This document shows, piece after piece, positions 26,331 through 35,557 of a stretch of DNA of 64,000 nucleotides. Under the pieces are notes generated by a model. The model was given only the letters and a program-made list of their open reading frames with translations. It was not told the DNA's origin and made no database searches. How positions within the stretch are numbered: the first letter of the stretch is position 1; each line of letters opens with the position of its first letter. The position numbers and the translations under genes were made by a program. This stretch comes from Liquorilactobacillus ghanensis DSM 18630 (GTDB lineage: Bacteria; Bacillota; Bacilli; Lactobacillales; Lactobacillaceae): assembly GCF_001435235.1 (NCBI RefSeq), contig NZ_AZGB01000009.1, positions 103,728 to 167,727 on the forward strand, in the 5' to 3' direction.

Positions 26331-27854
26331 ATGACCGAAAATTTAATATCCAAGCTGACAGCAGCAATTGCTCAAAGTGGGCAAAATACTGCTTACGATG
26401 AACTCGGCAAGCAACATACGTATCATGAGCTTCAAACCGATGTTCAGTCGTTAGCCGGATTTTTGGAAAAAGATCAACTAGATCATTGTCCAATTCTGGT
26501 TTTTGGTGATCATCAATTTGAGATGATTGCAACTTTTCTAGGGTGTGCTTTTGCAGGGCATCCATATATCCCGGTCGACTCATCTTCGAGTTTGCCGCGG
26601 ATCAAATCGATTTTGGCAACTGCTGATCCTAAAATCATTGTCTTAATTGATGATTTTCCGTTTGATGCTGACATCTTTGCCGATCGAAAAATTATTAAAC
26701 TCAAACAGCTGCACGAAATTTTTCAACAGCACTATGCTTACAAACCATTAACAATTCCAGAAACAACGCCTTTTTATATTTTATTCACTTCTGGAACAAC
26801 TGGTTCACCTAAAGGCGTTCCAATCAGCCATCAAAACATTAATCTATTCATTTCTTGGTTACTTAGCCCGGAATTTGGGGTACCGCAGCACGCGGCTTTC
26901 TTGGGTCAAGTTCCATATTCATTTGATGTTTCCAATATGTATTGGCTAAGTTCTGTTTTAAGCGGTGGTACTATCAAAGCTTTGCCGCGTGAAGCCGTAA
27001 ACGACTTTGGTACGTTATTCCGAATCTTACCGCAACTTGATTTCCAAGTCTTTGTGGGAACACCTTCATTAGCTGAAATGTTTTGTCTTTCACCTGATTT
27101 TAAAGCTGAAAAGAAACCAAATCTTCAACTTTTCTTGCTGTGTGGCGAGGAATTAACCGTTAAATTAGCTAAAAAACTGGCTAAACGTTTTCCTGATGCT
27201 CGCATTTTCAATACTTATGGTCCAACTGAAGCAACAGTTGCCGTTAGTGCTTGGGAAGTTGACAAAACGCAGCTGCCAGAATTAAAACGGATTCCGTTGG
27301 GCAAAGCTGAGCCGCAAGTTACTTTATCAATTCAAAATGAAGGATCAACGGTTAAACAAGGTGAAATCGGTGAGATTATTATCAGTGGGCCTTGCGTTTC
27401 CAGCGGTTATCTAAATAATCCAGAAAAAACTAAAGCTGCCTTTTTTGAACTCGATGGACAACCAGCGTATCACACTGGCGATCTAGGACATTATGGTGAT
27501 GACGGTTTGTTATATTATCACGGTCGTTGTGATTTTCAAATCAAACTCCATGGTTTTCGCATTGAGTTAGATGAAGTCCGCGCTTCATTAGAAAAAAGTT
27601 CTTATATCAAACAAGCTGTTGCCGTTCCCAAATACGACCGCAATCAACGGCCAAAACATTTGGTTGCTTATATCATCGCTAATCCAAATGATTTTGAATC
27701 CAAAACTGAGTTGATTCAGGCTATTAGACAAGAGTTGCAAGGTGTGATCATGCCTTATATGATGCCAACTGAATTTATTTTCAGCAAGCAATTGCCGTTA
27801 TCACCTAATGGCAAAATCGACGTTAAGCAGTTAATCAAGGAGGCAAATTCTTGA
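26331..27854 (+). CDS. dltA: D-alanine--D-alanyl carrier protein ligase
   Basis: 507 residues, the usual DltA length. The adenylation-domain P-loop is FTSGTTGSPKGVP (about 151-163); NTYGPTEATVAVSAW, HTGDLG and GRCDFQIKLHGFRIEL follow in order, and the C-terminal catalytic Lys lies in PLSPNGKID. It activates D-alanine with ATP and loads it on DltC. ATG with AGGGGG upstream. Its stop overlaps the TTG start of dltB. Confidence 0.95.
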   Translation: MTENLISKLTAAIAQSGQNTAYDELGKQHTYHELQTDVQSLAGFLEKDQLDHCPILVFGDHQFEMIATFLGCAFAGHPYIPVDSSSSLPRIKSILATADPKIIVLIDDFPFDADIFADRKIIKLKQLHEIFQQHYAYKPLTIPETTPFYILFTSGTTGSPKGVPISHQNINLFISWLLSPEFGVPQHAAFLGQVPYSFDVSNMYWLSSVLSGGTIKALPREAVNDFGTLFRILPQLDFQVFVGTPSLAEMFCLSPDFKAEKKPNLQLFLLCGEELTVKLAKKLAKRFPDARIFNTYGPTEATVAVSAWEVDKTQLPELKRIPLGKAEPQVTLSIQNEGSTVKQGEIGEIIISGPCVSSGYLNNPEKTKAAFFELDGQPAYHTGDLGHYGDDGLLYYHGRCDFQIKLHGFRIELDEVRASLEKSSYIKQAVAVPKYDRNQRPKHLVAYIIANPNDFESKTELIQAIRQELQGVIMPYMMPTEFIFSKQLPLSPNGKIDVKQLIKEANS

Positions 27855-29077
27855 TTGATATCGTTAACAGTCTGCCCAATTTAAAAGCTTATGGGACACC
27901 AATTTATTTTATCTATTTATTGTTGGCCATCACACCTTTAGTCATCAGTCTTTATTTTGGCAAACGTTTAGTTAAATACGAAGTTTTAGTCAACATTGTT
28001 TTCATTTATTTGATGTTTGATGCTCGCAATTGGCCACAGCTGATTGCTTTAATCGCTTTCCTAGCTTGGCAAACAATCCTGGTATTAATTTACTTTAAAT
28101 ACCGGCAGCGTGCTAATAGCAGTCAAATCTTCTATTTATGGACTTTCTTACTGCTGCTTCCGATTATTATTGTTAAGGTAACGCCCGCAGTTTCTGGGCA
28201 AAATTCAATTATCGGTTTCTTGGGGGTTAGTTACTTGACCTTCCGAGCAGTTGGTACGCTGATTGAAATTCGTGACGGTGCAATTCATGAATTTAATACC
28301 GGACACTTCATTCGTTTTATGGCTTTTATGCCAGCGATTACCTCCGGACCAATTGACCGTTTTCGTCGTTTTGAAAAAGATTACCAAAAAGTTCCCGACC
28401 GGCAAGAATACTTAGGGATGGTAGCGAAGGCTATTAATTATTTGTTTTTAGGCTTTTTATACAAATTTGTCTTTTCGTATTTCTTAGGTTCACGTTTATT
28501 GCCTCAGTTGGAAGCAAAGGCTATGTTTTATAGCCCGCATTTCACTTGGTATTTAGTCGGTGTAATGTATGTTTACGGATTATATCTTTTCTTTGATTTT
28601 GCCGGATACTCATTATTTGCAGTAGCTATTAGTTATTTAATGGGTGTTAAAACGCCGATGAACTTTAACAAGCCCTTTATTTCAAAAAATATTAAAGAAT
28701 TTTGGAATCGGTGGCATATGACTTTATCGTTTTGGTTTCGTGACTATATCTTCATGCGTTTTGTTTTTACCGCTACTCGCCATAAATGGATTAAAAATCG
28801 AAATACTCTGTCATCACTAGCCTATCTTTTAAATATGTTCGTTATGGGCTGCTGGCATGGTTTAACTTGGTATTACATCCTCTATGGTTTGATGCATGGC
28901 TTGGGGCTGATCATCAACGATTGGTGGCTGCGTTTGAAGAAAAAACATTTGAAATGGTTACCGCATAACAAATTTACTGAATTTATTGCGATCGTAATCA
29001 CCTTCAATTTTGTAATGTTAAGTTTTCTGCTCTTTTCCGGTTTCTTAAATCGATTCTGGTTTGGTGGAAAATTCTAA
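27851..29077 (+). CDS. dltB: DltB, MBOAT-family D-alanyl transfer protein
   Basis: 408 residues with many membrane helices, MBOAT family. The conserved catalytic His region is in FVMGCWHGLTWYYILYG (about 335-351), and FWNRWHMTLSFWFRDYI is the typical cytoplasmic-loop motif. It takes D-alanine from DltC across the membrane for transfer to teichoic acid. Translation begins at TTG overlapping the dltA stop by 4 bases. Confidence 0.95.
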   Translation: MIDIVNSLPNLKAYGTPIYFIYLLLAITPLVISLYFGKRLVKYEVLVNIVFIYLMFDARNWPQLIALIAFLAWQTILVLIYFKYRQRANSSQIFYLWTFLLLLPIIIVKVTPAVSGQNSIIGFLGVSYLTFRAVGTLIEIRDGAIHEFNTGHFIRFMAFMPAITSGPIDRFRRFEKDYQKVPDRQEYLGMVAKAINYLFLGFLYKFVFSYFLGSRLLPQLEAKAMFYSPHFTWYLVGVMYVYGLYLFFDFAGYSLFAVAISYLMGVKTPMNFNKPFISKNIKEFWNRWHMTLSFWFRDYIFMRFVFTATRHKWIKNRNTLSSLAYLLNMFVMGCWHGLTWYYILYGLMHGLGLIINDWWLRLKKKHLKWLPHNKFTEFIAIVITFNFVMLSFLLFSGFLNRFWFGGKF

Positions 29078-29101
29078 AAAAAAAGAAAGTAGTGAATTTT
29101 A

Positions 29102-29344
29102 ATGGATGATATTAAAAATAAGGTAATTGAAATTTTAGCTGATGTAACTTCAACTGACGAAGAAACTGTTAGAAGTTGGGATGGACAAGATCTTTTTCAA
29201 AATGGATTTTTAGATTCAATGGGAACTGTTGAATTATTAGTACAAATTCAAGACGAACTTGACATTAATGTCCCAGTATCCGAATTTGATCGTTCACAGT
29301 GGAATACTCTGGACAAAATCTGTGATCAAATAAGGAAGTTGTAA
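29102..29344 (+). CDS. dltC: D-alanyl carrier protein
   Basis: 80 residues, acyl-carrier-like four-helix protein. The phosphopantetheine attachment site is Ser39 in GFLDSMGTVELL. It carries D-alanine as a thioester from DltA to DltB. It is placed 24 bases after dltB with an AAAGAAAG ribosome site. Confidence 0.95.
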   Translation: MDDIKNKVIEILADVTSTDEETVRSWDGQDLFQNGFLDSMGTVELLVQIQDELDINVPVSEFDRSQWNTLDKICDQIRKL

Positions 29345-29346
29345 AA

Positions 29347-30630
29347 GTGAAAAAAAATTACCGACTGTGGCCGATTTTTGGCCCAATCATAATTGCTGTC
29401 CTGTTGCTGATTGGTTTATTCATGTTGCCGCTAAATTTCAAAGTTTCTTCTAAAACTCTGAAAGAGGCCGCGGTTTCTTTAGATACTGCCACTTTTAAAA
29501 ATCAGTTTCTAAAAAAACAAGCATTAGAAACCAAAAAAACAAATTATGTTCCTTTCTTCGGTTCAAGCGAGTTAGAACGAATGGATCGTTTTCACCCTTC
29601 TGTGATGGCTGCCAAATATCATAATTATCGGCCATTCCTCTTAGGCAAAAAAGGAGCACAATCATTGCCGCAAGTGTTGGCAATGGAAACTATATTGCCG
29701 CAATTAAAAAATCGAAAAGTGGTCTTTATCGTTTCACCGCAATGGTTTGTTAAACGAGGAATTACACCACCTGCTTTCAAGTACTATAACGGTGATCTAG
29801 CTGATTTCACCTGGCTGCAGCATGCAGATCCGCACTCAGCATATGATCGCTACTTTGCTCGGCGCTTAGTTCGCTTATTGGGGCCTAACGATCGTGTGGG
29901 ACAAATGGCGGCGCAAATTGCAGCTGGTCATAAATTAACCAGTGCTAATTATCAATGGATTTCATTTCAACGTAAGTTTTTGATTCATGAGGATCAATTA
30001 TTTTCACGCTTCCGCCCAAATGAAAACTACGAAAAACGTATTGTACCAAAAATCAATCAATTGCCTAAGCACTACAATTATCAAAAATTGCAAACTTTAG
30101 CGCGTGGTGATGCGCAACGGCAAACTACTAACAACAATTTTGGTATCCTAAACAATTTTTATTCTACTCGAGTAAAACCTAATAAGACTTTGTTAAAGGG
30201 AGCCGAAAAGAATTTCAGTTATCTCAAATCGCCTGAATATTCTGATTTTGAATTAGTTTTGCAGCAACTGGCAAAACAACATACGCAAGTATTATTCATG
30301 ATTCAGCCGGTTAATAGCAAATGGGCTGATTATACTGGTTTGAATATGCAGATGTACTACCAAACTGTCCGTAAAATTAAATATCAATTGCACCAACAAG
30401 GTTTTAACAATATCGCCGATTACTCGCATCAAGGAAGCACACCATACTTTATGGAAGATACGATTCATATCGGTTGGGCCGGCTGGGTAAAATTTGACAA
30501 ACGAGTTGCTGCTTTTGTTGCTCAGAAGAACGAAAAACCCGTTTACCATCTGCAAAAGAAATTCTTGCAGCAAAATTGGCAACAGCTGGAGCCGACACAA
30601 CAAAATCTCAAAGCTTTCTCCCGTGAATAA
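29347..30630 (+). CDS. dltD: DltD, D-alanine transfer esterase/acyltransferase
   Basis: 427 residues, GTG start 2 bases after dltC. One N-terminal membrane anchor (about 11-30) holds an extracellular SGNH-like domain; the catalytic Ser is in PFFGSSELERMD and the Asp/His pair in the C-terminal MEDTIHIGWAGW. It moves D-alanine onto lipoteichoic acid outside the membrane. The length is normal for the family. Confidence 0.95.
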   Translation: MKKNYRLWPIFGPIIIAVLLLIGLFMLPLNFKVSSKTLKEAAVSLDTATFKNQFLKKQALETKKTNYVPFFGSSELERMDRFHPSVMAAKYHNYRPFLLGKKGAQSLPQVLAMETILPQLKNRKVVFIVSPQWFVKRGITPPAFKYYNGDLADFTWLQHADPHSAYDRYFARRLVRLLGPNDRVGQMAAQIAAGHKLTSANYQWISFQRKFLIHEDQLFSRFRPNENYEKRIVPKINQLPKHYNYQKLQTLARGDAQRQTTNNNFGILNNFYSTRVKPNKTLLKGAEKNFSYLKSPEYSDFELVLQQLAKQHTQVLFMIQPVNSKWADYTGLNMQMYYQTVRKIKYQLHQQGFNNIADYSHQGSTPYFMEDTIHIGWAGWVKFDKRVAAFVAQKNEKPVYHLQKKFLQQNWQQLEPTQQNLKAFSRE

Positions 30631-30658
30631 TAAATTTTCGGTACAAGGGAGTAACTGA

Positions 30659-31819
30659 ATGAAAAAAATTTATGCCATATTGCTAACGCTTATCTCACTG
30701 TTATTGATTGGATTTATTTTGGTCGGCAGCTTTTTGAAGTTTCGAGCAGCTATTAAGCATGGTCAAGAAAGACCCGTTGCTTCAAAAAAAGTTCAGCAAT
30801 CAGTTTATACTCTCGATGGAGTTAAATTTGTTAATCATAATCCAGCTGAAAGTGTTGATTTTTTACCGACTACGGAAAAAGAAAATATTCAACACCAGCT
30901 CGACAAAAATAAATTCAGCGGTACCTGCCTTTTAGTTAAGAATGGAAAAATTATTTACTTGAAAGCCTTTGGCAGAGCAAATGACGCTACCGGTAAACTT
31001 AATCAGATCAATTCTGTTTACCCAATTAATTCAATTCAAAAGGGATTAACTTCCTACCTAATTATGCAATTAGTTCAAAAACACCGGCTGAACTTTAATG
31101 ATAAAATTGGAAAATTCTATCCTAAAATTCCCGGTGCTCAGGTTGTTACGATCCGTGATATGTTAAATATGTGTTCTGGTTACCAATTAACCAGATCAAT
31201 GAATTATTCAACTTCTGATCAAGGTGTCCTTAAATATAATTTAACTCATCTTAAATTTAATAGTCAGCAAGTTGGAAAATTTAGTTATCAAGAGGTTAAT
31301 TTTACACTTTTGGCTGGTGTTGCCAGTATGTTGACCGGAACAAGTTATGCAAAATTAATCAAACAAAATATAATTGATAAATTAAACTTAACCGACACTG
31401 GATTTATGTACCTTAATAACAGCCAGCAACCAATTGGTTATAACTTTGACAAGAATCAATGGCAACCGCAAAAAATTAAGCAATACGAAATCACGCGAGA
31501 ATTAGGCACCAGTAATATCTATATGAGTGCTTGGGATCTTTATCAATCCCTCGCTGCCTTGCGTGACGGAGCTCTGCTTTCAAAACAAAGCAAAACTGAA
31601 CTATATCAGCAAAGCTTGAAAGATCCATATGTAGCTGGAATGTATCCAATGACACAATTCAATCGGATGCACGGCATTGGATTCGGTTTTGAAAGCAGTG
31701 TTGCCATGGATTCAAATGGTCAAACTGCGGTAGTGTTGTTAACTAATCATTGGAATTCACAAGCCATGGTGCAAAATACTCTGACCAGTCAACTTTATCA
31801 AATTATTAATCATGCTTAA
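30659..31819 (+). CDS. membrane-anchored serine hydrolase of the class C beta-lactamase/FmtA type
   Basis: 386 residues with an N-terminal signal-anchor (about 4-26) and a penicillin-binding/beta-lactamase fold. The SxxK motif is SIQK (Ser125, Lys128). The usual YSN motif appears as YQE at Tyr210, and no clear KTG box stands out, as expected for esterase members of this fold. The gene is 28 bases after dltD with no terminator between, and ends at a strong terminator, so it is co-transcribed with dlt. FmtA of Staphylococcus aureus, with the same fold, removes D-alanine from teichoic acids; a similar role here is inferred. A D-alanyl carboxypeptidase is the alternative. Confidence 0.75.
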   Translation: MKKIYAILLTLISLLLIGFILVGSFLKFRAAIKHGQERPVASKKVQQSVYTLDGVKFVNHNPAESVDFLPTTEKENIQHQLDKNKFSGTCLLVKNGKIIYLKAFGRANDATGKLNQINSVYPINSIQKGLTSYLIMQLVQKHRLNFNDKIGKFYPKIPGAQVVTIRDMLNMCSGYQLTRSMNYSTSDQGVLKYNLTHLKFNSQQVGKFSYQEVNFTLLAGVASMLTGTSYAKLIKQNIIDKLNLTDTGFMYLNNSQQPIGYNFDKNQWQPQKIKQYEITRELGTSNIYMSAWDLYQSLAALRDGALLSKQSKTELYQQSLKDPYVAGMYPMTQFNRMHGIGFGFESSVAMDSNGQTAVVLLTNHWNSQAMVQNTLTSQLYQIINHA

Positions 31820-31840
31820 TTGATAGACATATTTCATATA

Positions 31841-31892
31841 AAATTGGCCCTAAAAGCTAGACGTTAAATCTACTTTTAGGGCCAATTTTTTT
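31841..31892. terminator. bidirectional terminator between the dlt operon and the malic enzyme gene
   Basis: AAATTGGCCCTAAAAG and CTTTTAGGGCCAATTT form a 16-bp stem with T runs on both strands. The end of the malic enzyme reading frame overlaps its right edge. It serves both converging transcripts. Confidence 0.9.
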
Positions 31893-33057
31893 AATTGTTG
31901 ATCAAAACTTCTTTCATAAACGCTTCCGAAACTACTTTAACTACTGCTGGATCAAGTGCATTCGGAACTATTTCATTTCTAGAAGGTTCTTTTACTAGTC
32001 CAGCAATTGCTTGGGCAATTCTATCTTCAAGCTCAAAAGTTATTTTTTTAATTCCTTGTTCAAGCAATCCTTTAAACATCCCTGGGAAAACTAATATATT
32101 GTTAATTTGATTGGAGTATTCACTAGAACCAGTTGCAATAACAGCTGCACCAGCTTCAGCCGCAATTTTAGGCAAAATCTCTGGAATAGGGTTAGCCAAG
32201 GCAAAAATAATTGGATCAGATTTCATTGTTCTTATCATTGCAGGACTTAATACTCCTCCAACTGAAACGCCAATAAAAACATCTTGATTTTTTATTGCTT
32301 CAATTAACAATTTTCCAGATACATTTTTTTCTGTTCCACTTGCTGCATCACGCTGCCATTTGTTTGCTGTAACTGTTTGTGAAGTAATTACTCCTTGTCG
32401 ATCAAGTAGCGTTAAATTTTCAAATCCCACCGCATGTAGTAACTTAGCAATTGCTACTCCGGCAGCCCCCATTCCGTTAATCAATATACGCATTTTTTTC
32501 AAATCTTTATCACAGACTTTAGCAGCATTAATTAGGCCAGCTAACACAACAATCGCTGTTCCCTCTTGGTCATCATGATAGACTGGAATATCTAACTCGT
32601 GACGTAGTCTTTCTTCAATCTCAAAACAGCGAGGAGCTGCTATATCCTCTAGATGAATTCCAGCAAAACTATCACTGATATTCTTAATGGTTGTAACAGT
32701 TTCAAAAATATCCGTTTGTTTAATCGCCAGTGGTAAGGCATTAATTCCAGCTAAATCTTTATAAATTAACGCCTTTCCTTCAACGACCGGCAACCCAGAA
32801 ATTGGACCAATGTTTCCTAAACCTAAAACTGCTGTTCCATCTGTTATTACTGCAATCAATTTTCCGCTCATTGTATAATCTTTTTTGGTTTCAGGAAACT
32901 CTTTAATTAATTCCGATAAAATTGCTACACCAGGTGTATAGGCCAAACTTAAATCTTCACGGTTTTCAATTTTTAAATCGGATTTGATTTCTAAAACACC
33001 AATATTTTTCTGATGATATTTTAAAACCTTTAATTGTTCGTTATTCAATTGTTTCAT
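31891..33057 (-). CDS. malic enzyme family (NAD-dependent decarboxylating), possible oxaloacetate decarboxylase
   Basis: 388 residues, the short bacterial malic enzyme form. Motifs: SLAYTPGVA (about 37-45), ITDGTAVLGLGNIGP, the catalytic Lys in VVEGKALIYK, metal site LEDIAAPRCFEIEERL and PVYHDDQEGTA, and the NAD site NGMGAAGVAIAKLL. It turns malate (or oxaloacetate) into pyruvate and CO2. It is the last gene of an operon with an SSS transporter, an aldolase of the DHDPS family and a LacI regulator, so its substrate may be a dicarboxylate brought in by that transporter or made by the aldolase. CitM-type oxaloacetate decarboxylases belong to the same family. Confidence 0.85.
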   Translation of the reverse strand: MKQLNNEQLKVLKYHQKNIGVLEIKSDLKIENREDLSLAYTPGVAILSELIKEFPETKKDYTMSGKLIAVITDGTAVLGLGNIGPISGLPVVEGKALIYKDLAGINALPLAIKQTDIFETVTTIKNISDSFAGIHLEDIAAPRCFEIEERLRHELDIPVYHDDQEGTAIVVLAGLINAAKVCDKDLKKMRILINGMGAAGVAIAKLLHAVGFENLTLLDRQGVITSQTVTANKWQRDAASGTEKNVSGKLLIEAIKNQDVFIGVSVGGVLSPAMIRTMKSDPIIFALANPIPEILPKIAAEAGAAVIATGSSEYSNQINNILVFPGMFKGLLEQGIKKITFELEDRIAQAIAGLVKEPSRNEIVPNALDPAVVKVVSEAFMKEVLINN

Positions 33058-33069
33058 TATATTTTCCTC

Positions 33070-34482
33070 TTAATTGTTTTTCTTGTTAACGTGCATTATA
33101 TCCATATTCTTAGTCAAAATTTCAAAAATTTTCCAGAGAAACATCAAAATCAATGGTGATAATAATGCTACATAAATATCGCTAATACCAAATGGATCTC
33201 CTAATAAGAACCAAGCAGTTGAAATAAACGTCGTTCCAACTAATGCAATATTTGCTCCTTTAGTGTCACTAAAAGCGGGCAGATAAAAAGCAACAACTGC
33301 TACAATTGTAATTGAAACTCGCAACGCTTTCGTGAAAAACGATAGTGCAAGAATTTGCGGAGTGGCAAATGCAAAAATTAACGGAATGAAACCAACAATT
33401 AAAGAAATAATCCGCGTAACTTTGAGTTGCTTTTCCGGTGCTGGTTTCCAATGCGGCACATAAAAATCATCTACAATTAGAGAAACAATCCCTAATGCAA
33501 CTGCACTGACCCCAATGAAAACTGAAGCTAATAGTCCTGTTGCTACCAAAGCAGATAACCAAACATTAATATGCCGTAAAAATATTGTAAGCGCATACAA
33601 ATTATTGATTTTGGGAAATAGGTAACGCGCACATATTCCTATTAAAGCAACCATTAATCCAAGAGGCAACGCTAATAAAGCAGCAATAAAAGAAGCCTTT
33701 CGCGCTTCATGACTATTTCGGGAAGATGAAATTGCTTGTACAATGAACTGGGTCGAAAATATCGCACCTGTAATTGTAATTATCCAGCCAATAATCGTAG
33801 CAAATCCTACATGACCTGTTGCTGAAAAATAATATGCTGGTAAAGCTGCTTTAATTGGCGCAATTCCTTTAGTCATCATCAAAGCTGCAATAAAAATAAC
33901 AATGATCCCGATATATTTTAAAAAGGTATGAATAACTGTAATATAAGCTACGCTTTTCATTCCACCTATACAAAAGTAAAATGTACTGATAATTCCAATA
34001 ATAATCATCGCTAATGGCAACTTTAATCGTAAAATTTCTGATAAAATACTTGCTCCACTAATGTAATTATTAACATTTACCAATAACAATGCGTAAATCA
34101 TAATAATCGAAACAATTATTTTAGTTGACTTGCCATACTTCTGTTCAATTGCATGCGAAATTGTAAAACCACCTGTTTTGTAAAGTTTATCCGCAAACAA
34201 AAATCCATATAAAACGAAACCTACCACCGCAGCTAAAATTGACCAAGCCGCTGCAAAACCAGATGTAAATGCTGTTTGTGCGGCACCAATAGTTGACATT
34301 GCCCCAATAAATTCTGACATCAGTAATACAGCTACAACAAAAGTCGGTAAATTCTTATTTCCTGTCATAAATTCATTGTTGGAATGACCGCTCCATCTTA
34401 AGCTCAGATAACCTGTAAAAATGATATATACAATCGCAACACCTAGAATTATTAAAACTGCTTGAGAACTTAAAAGTGACAT
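33070..34482 (-). CDS. sodium:solute symporter (SSS family)
   Basis: 470 residues with about 13 membrane helices and the family arrangement (for example FMTGNKNLPTFVVAVLL near the N-terminus and a GGFTISHAIEQKYG segment). Members import sialic acid, proline, pantothenate or carboxylates with Na+. The coding region lies 12 bases before the malic enzyme gene and about 100 bases after the aldolase gene, across a hairpin. An acidic sugar or hydroxy-carboxylate is the likely cargo given the two pyruvate-forming neighbours, but nothing in the sequence proves it. Confidence 0.8.
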   Translation of the reverse strand: MSLLSSQAVLIILGVAIVYIIFTGYLSLRWSGHSNNEFMTGNKNLPTFVVAVLLMSEFIGAMSTIGAAQTAFTSGFAAAWSILAAVVGFVLYGFLFADKLYKTGGFTISHAIEQKYGKSTKIIVSIIMIYALLLVNVNNYISGASILSEILRLKLPLAMIIIGIISTFYFCIGGMKSVAYITVIHTFLKYIGIIVIFIAALMMTKGIAPIKAALPAYYFSATGHVGFATIIGWIITITGAIFSTQFIVQAISSSRNSHEARKASFIAALLALPLGLMVALIGICARYLFPKINNLYALTIFLRHINVWLSALVATGLLASVFIGVSAVALGIVSLIVDDFYVPHWKPAPEKQLKVTRIISLIVGFIPLIFAFATPQILALSFFTKALRVSITIVAVVAFYLPAFSDTKGANIALVGTTFISTAWFLLGDPFGISDIYVALLSPLILMFLWKIFEILTKNMDIMHVNKKNN

Positions 34483-34505
34483 AACCGACTGCCTCCTTTT
34501 TTCCT

Positions 34506-34554
34506 AAAAAAAAACAGCATAAAATTAATTTGATCCTGATTACTTTTATGCTGT
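34506..34554 (-). terminator. hairpin with T-run between aldolase and transporter genes
   Basis: On the minus strand ACAGCATAAAA and TTTTATGCTGT form an 11-bp stem followed by nine T. It lies inside the presumed operon, so it probably gives partial termination and lower expression of the transporter and malic enzyme. Confidence 0.75.
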
Positions 34555-34582
34555 CCATTTCAGATGTCAACTTATTAAATTG

Positions 34583-35536
34583 CTATTTTACCAGCAAATT
34601 CACTTTACCTACCTGACTATCACGAATACCCTTAGCAACCCAATCTTTTTCTTCTTGATTCAATGGTAAAACTGGTTTACGCATCAAGGCATTTGAGAAG
34701 ACTCCGCGCTGAACTAAAGCTTCCTTCAAACGAGCATGAGCTTCTCCTGATGGCTGACCACCACCGTAAATCGCCTGTGCCATTGGATAAATTAAATCAT
34801 CGTAATGGTGGATATCTTTCATATTTCCATGTTCATAAGCTTTCCAAGCAGCTGTAATCAATTCTGGAATACAGCCGGCAAATCCAATAATTGCTCCATC
34901 CATTCCTGGAAACATTGAACTTAATAGTGTTTCATCATGACAAGTCAATAAAACTGTTTCTGGTGATTTAGCACGCAGTACCCGAATGTCATGTTCATAA
35001 ATAGGTTCAACCCGTGTTCCCATCTTTACTCCCTTAACGTGTGGAATTTCTGTACACATTTTAAGTAATGTATCAATTGGATAAAAAGCTTTGGTCGTTG
35101 CTGGATAAAGATGAATAATAATATCAATGTCAGCACCATCAGCAACATCTTTAATATATTCAAACGGTGCCCGAGGGTTCATTCCAAATCTTAACCACAT
35201 ATGCGGTGGCATCAACAAAATTCCATCTGCCCCAGCTTCCTTGGCATCACGTGCCATTTCAATAGCGCCTTCTGTACTTTCACTGTTAACTCCGGAGACA
35301 ATTGTTAATTTATCACCAGCTTCTTCATTAACAATTTCAACAACTCGTTTTCTTTCTTCACGACTTAAAGCTGTGATTTCACCGGTATGTCCATTACATA
35401 CAATTCCATCAATTCCATCAATTGAAGCGATCCAATCGATGTACTTTCTGAATTCAGGCTCATTAATTGTATAATCTTCGTTAAAAGGTACCGCAATAGC
35501 TGGAAAAATGGTTTTGAACTTTTTATTTTTTAACAT
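34583..35536 (-). CDS. DHDPS/N-acetylneuraminate-lyase family aldolase, substrate unknown
   Basis: 317 residues, a TIM-barrel class I aldolase. The Schiff-base lysine is Lys171 in HVKGVKMGTR and the catalytic Tyr144 in IIHLYPATTK. The carboxylate-binding loop reads NGHTGE (48-53) where dihydrodipicolinate synthases have GTTGE, so it is unlikely to be DapA; this variant is seen in uncharacterised family members. It would cleave or form a 2-keto acid with pyruvate as one partner. It is next to its LacI regulator and upstream of an SSS importer and a malic enzyme. Sialic acid lyase is unlikely because no other nan gene is near. Confidence 0.75.
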   Translation of the reverse strand: MLKNKKFKTIFPAIAVPFNEDYTINEPEFRKYIDWIASIDGIDGIVCNGHTGEITALSREERKRVVEIVNEEAGDKLTIVSGVNSESTEGAIEMARDAKEAGADGILLMPPHMWLRFGMNPRAPFEYIKDVADGADIDIIIHLYPATTKAFYPIDTLLKMCTEIPHVKGVKMGTRVEPIYEHDIRVLRAKSPETVLLTCHDETLLSSMFPGMDGAIIGFAGCIPELITAAWKAYEHGNMKDIHHYDDLIYPMAQAIYGGGQPSGEAHARLKEALVQRGVFSNALMRKPVLPLNQEEKDWVAKGIRDSQVGKVNLLVK

Positions 35537-35557
35537 AATGATTCGCTCTCCTTAAAT

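Noticed and set aside
34583-35536. Assignment of the aldolase as dihydrodipicolinate synthase or sialic acid lyase
   Set aside because: The NGHTGE loop departs from GTTGE, and no lysine-pathway or nan genes are nearby.
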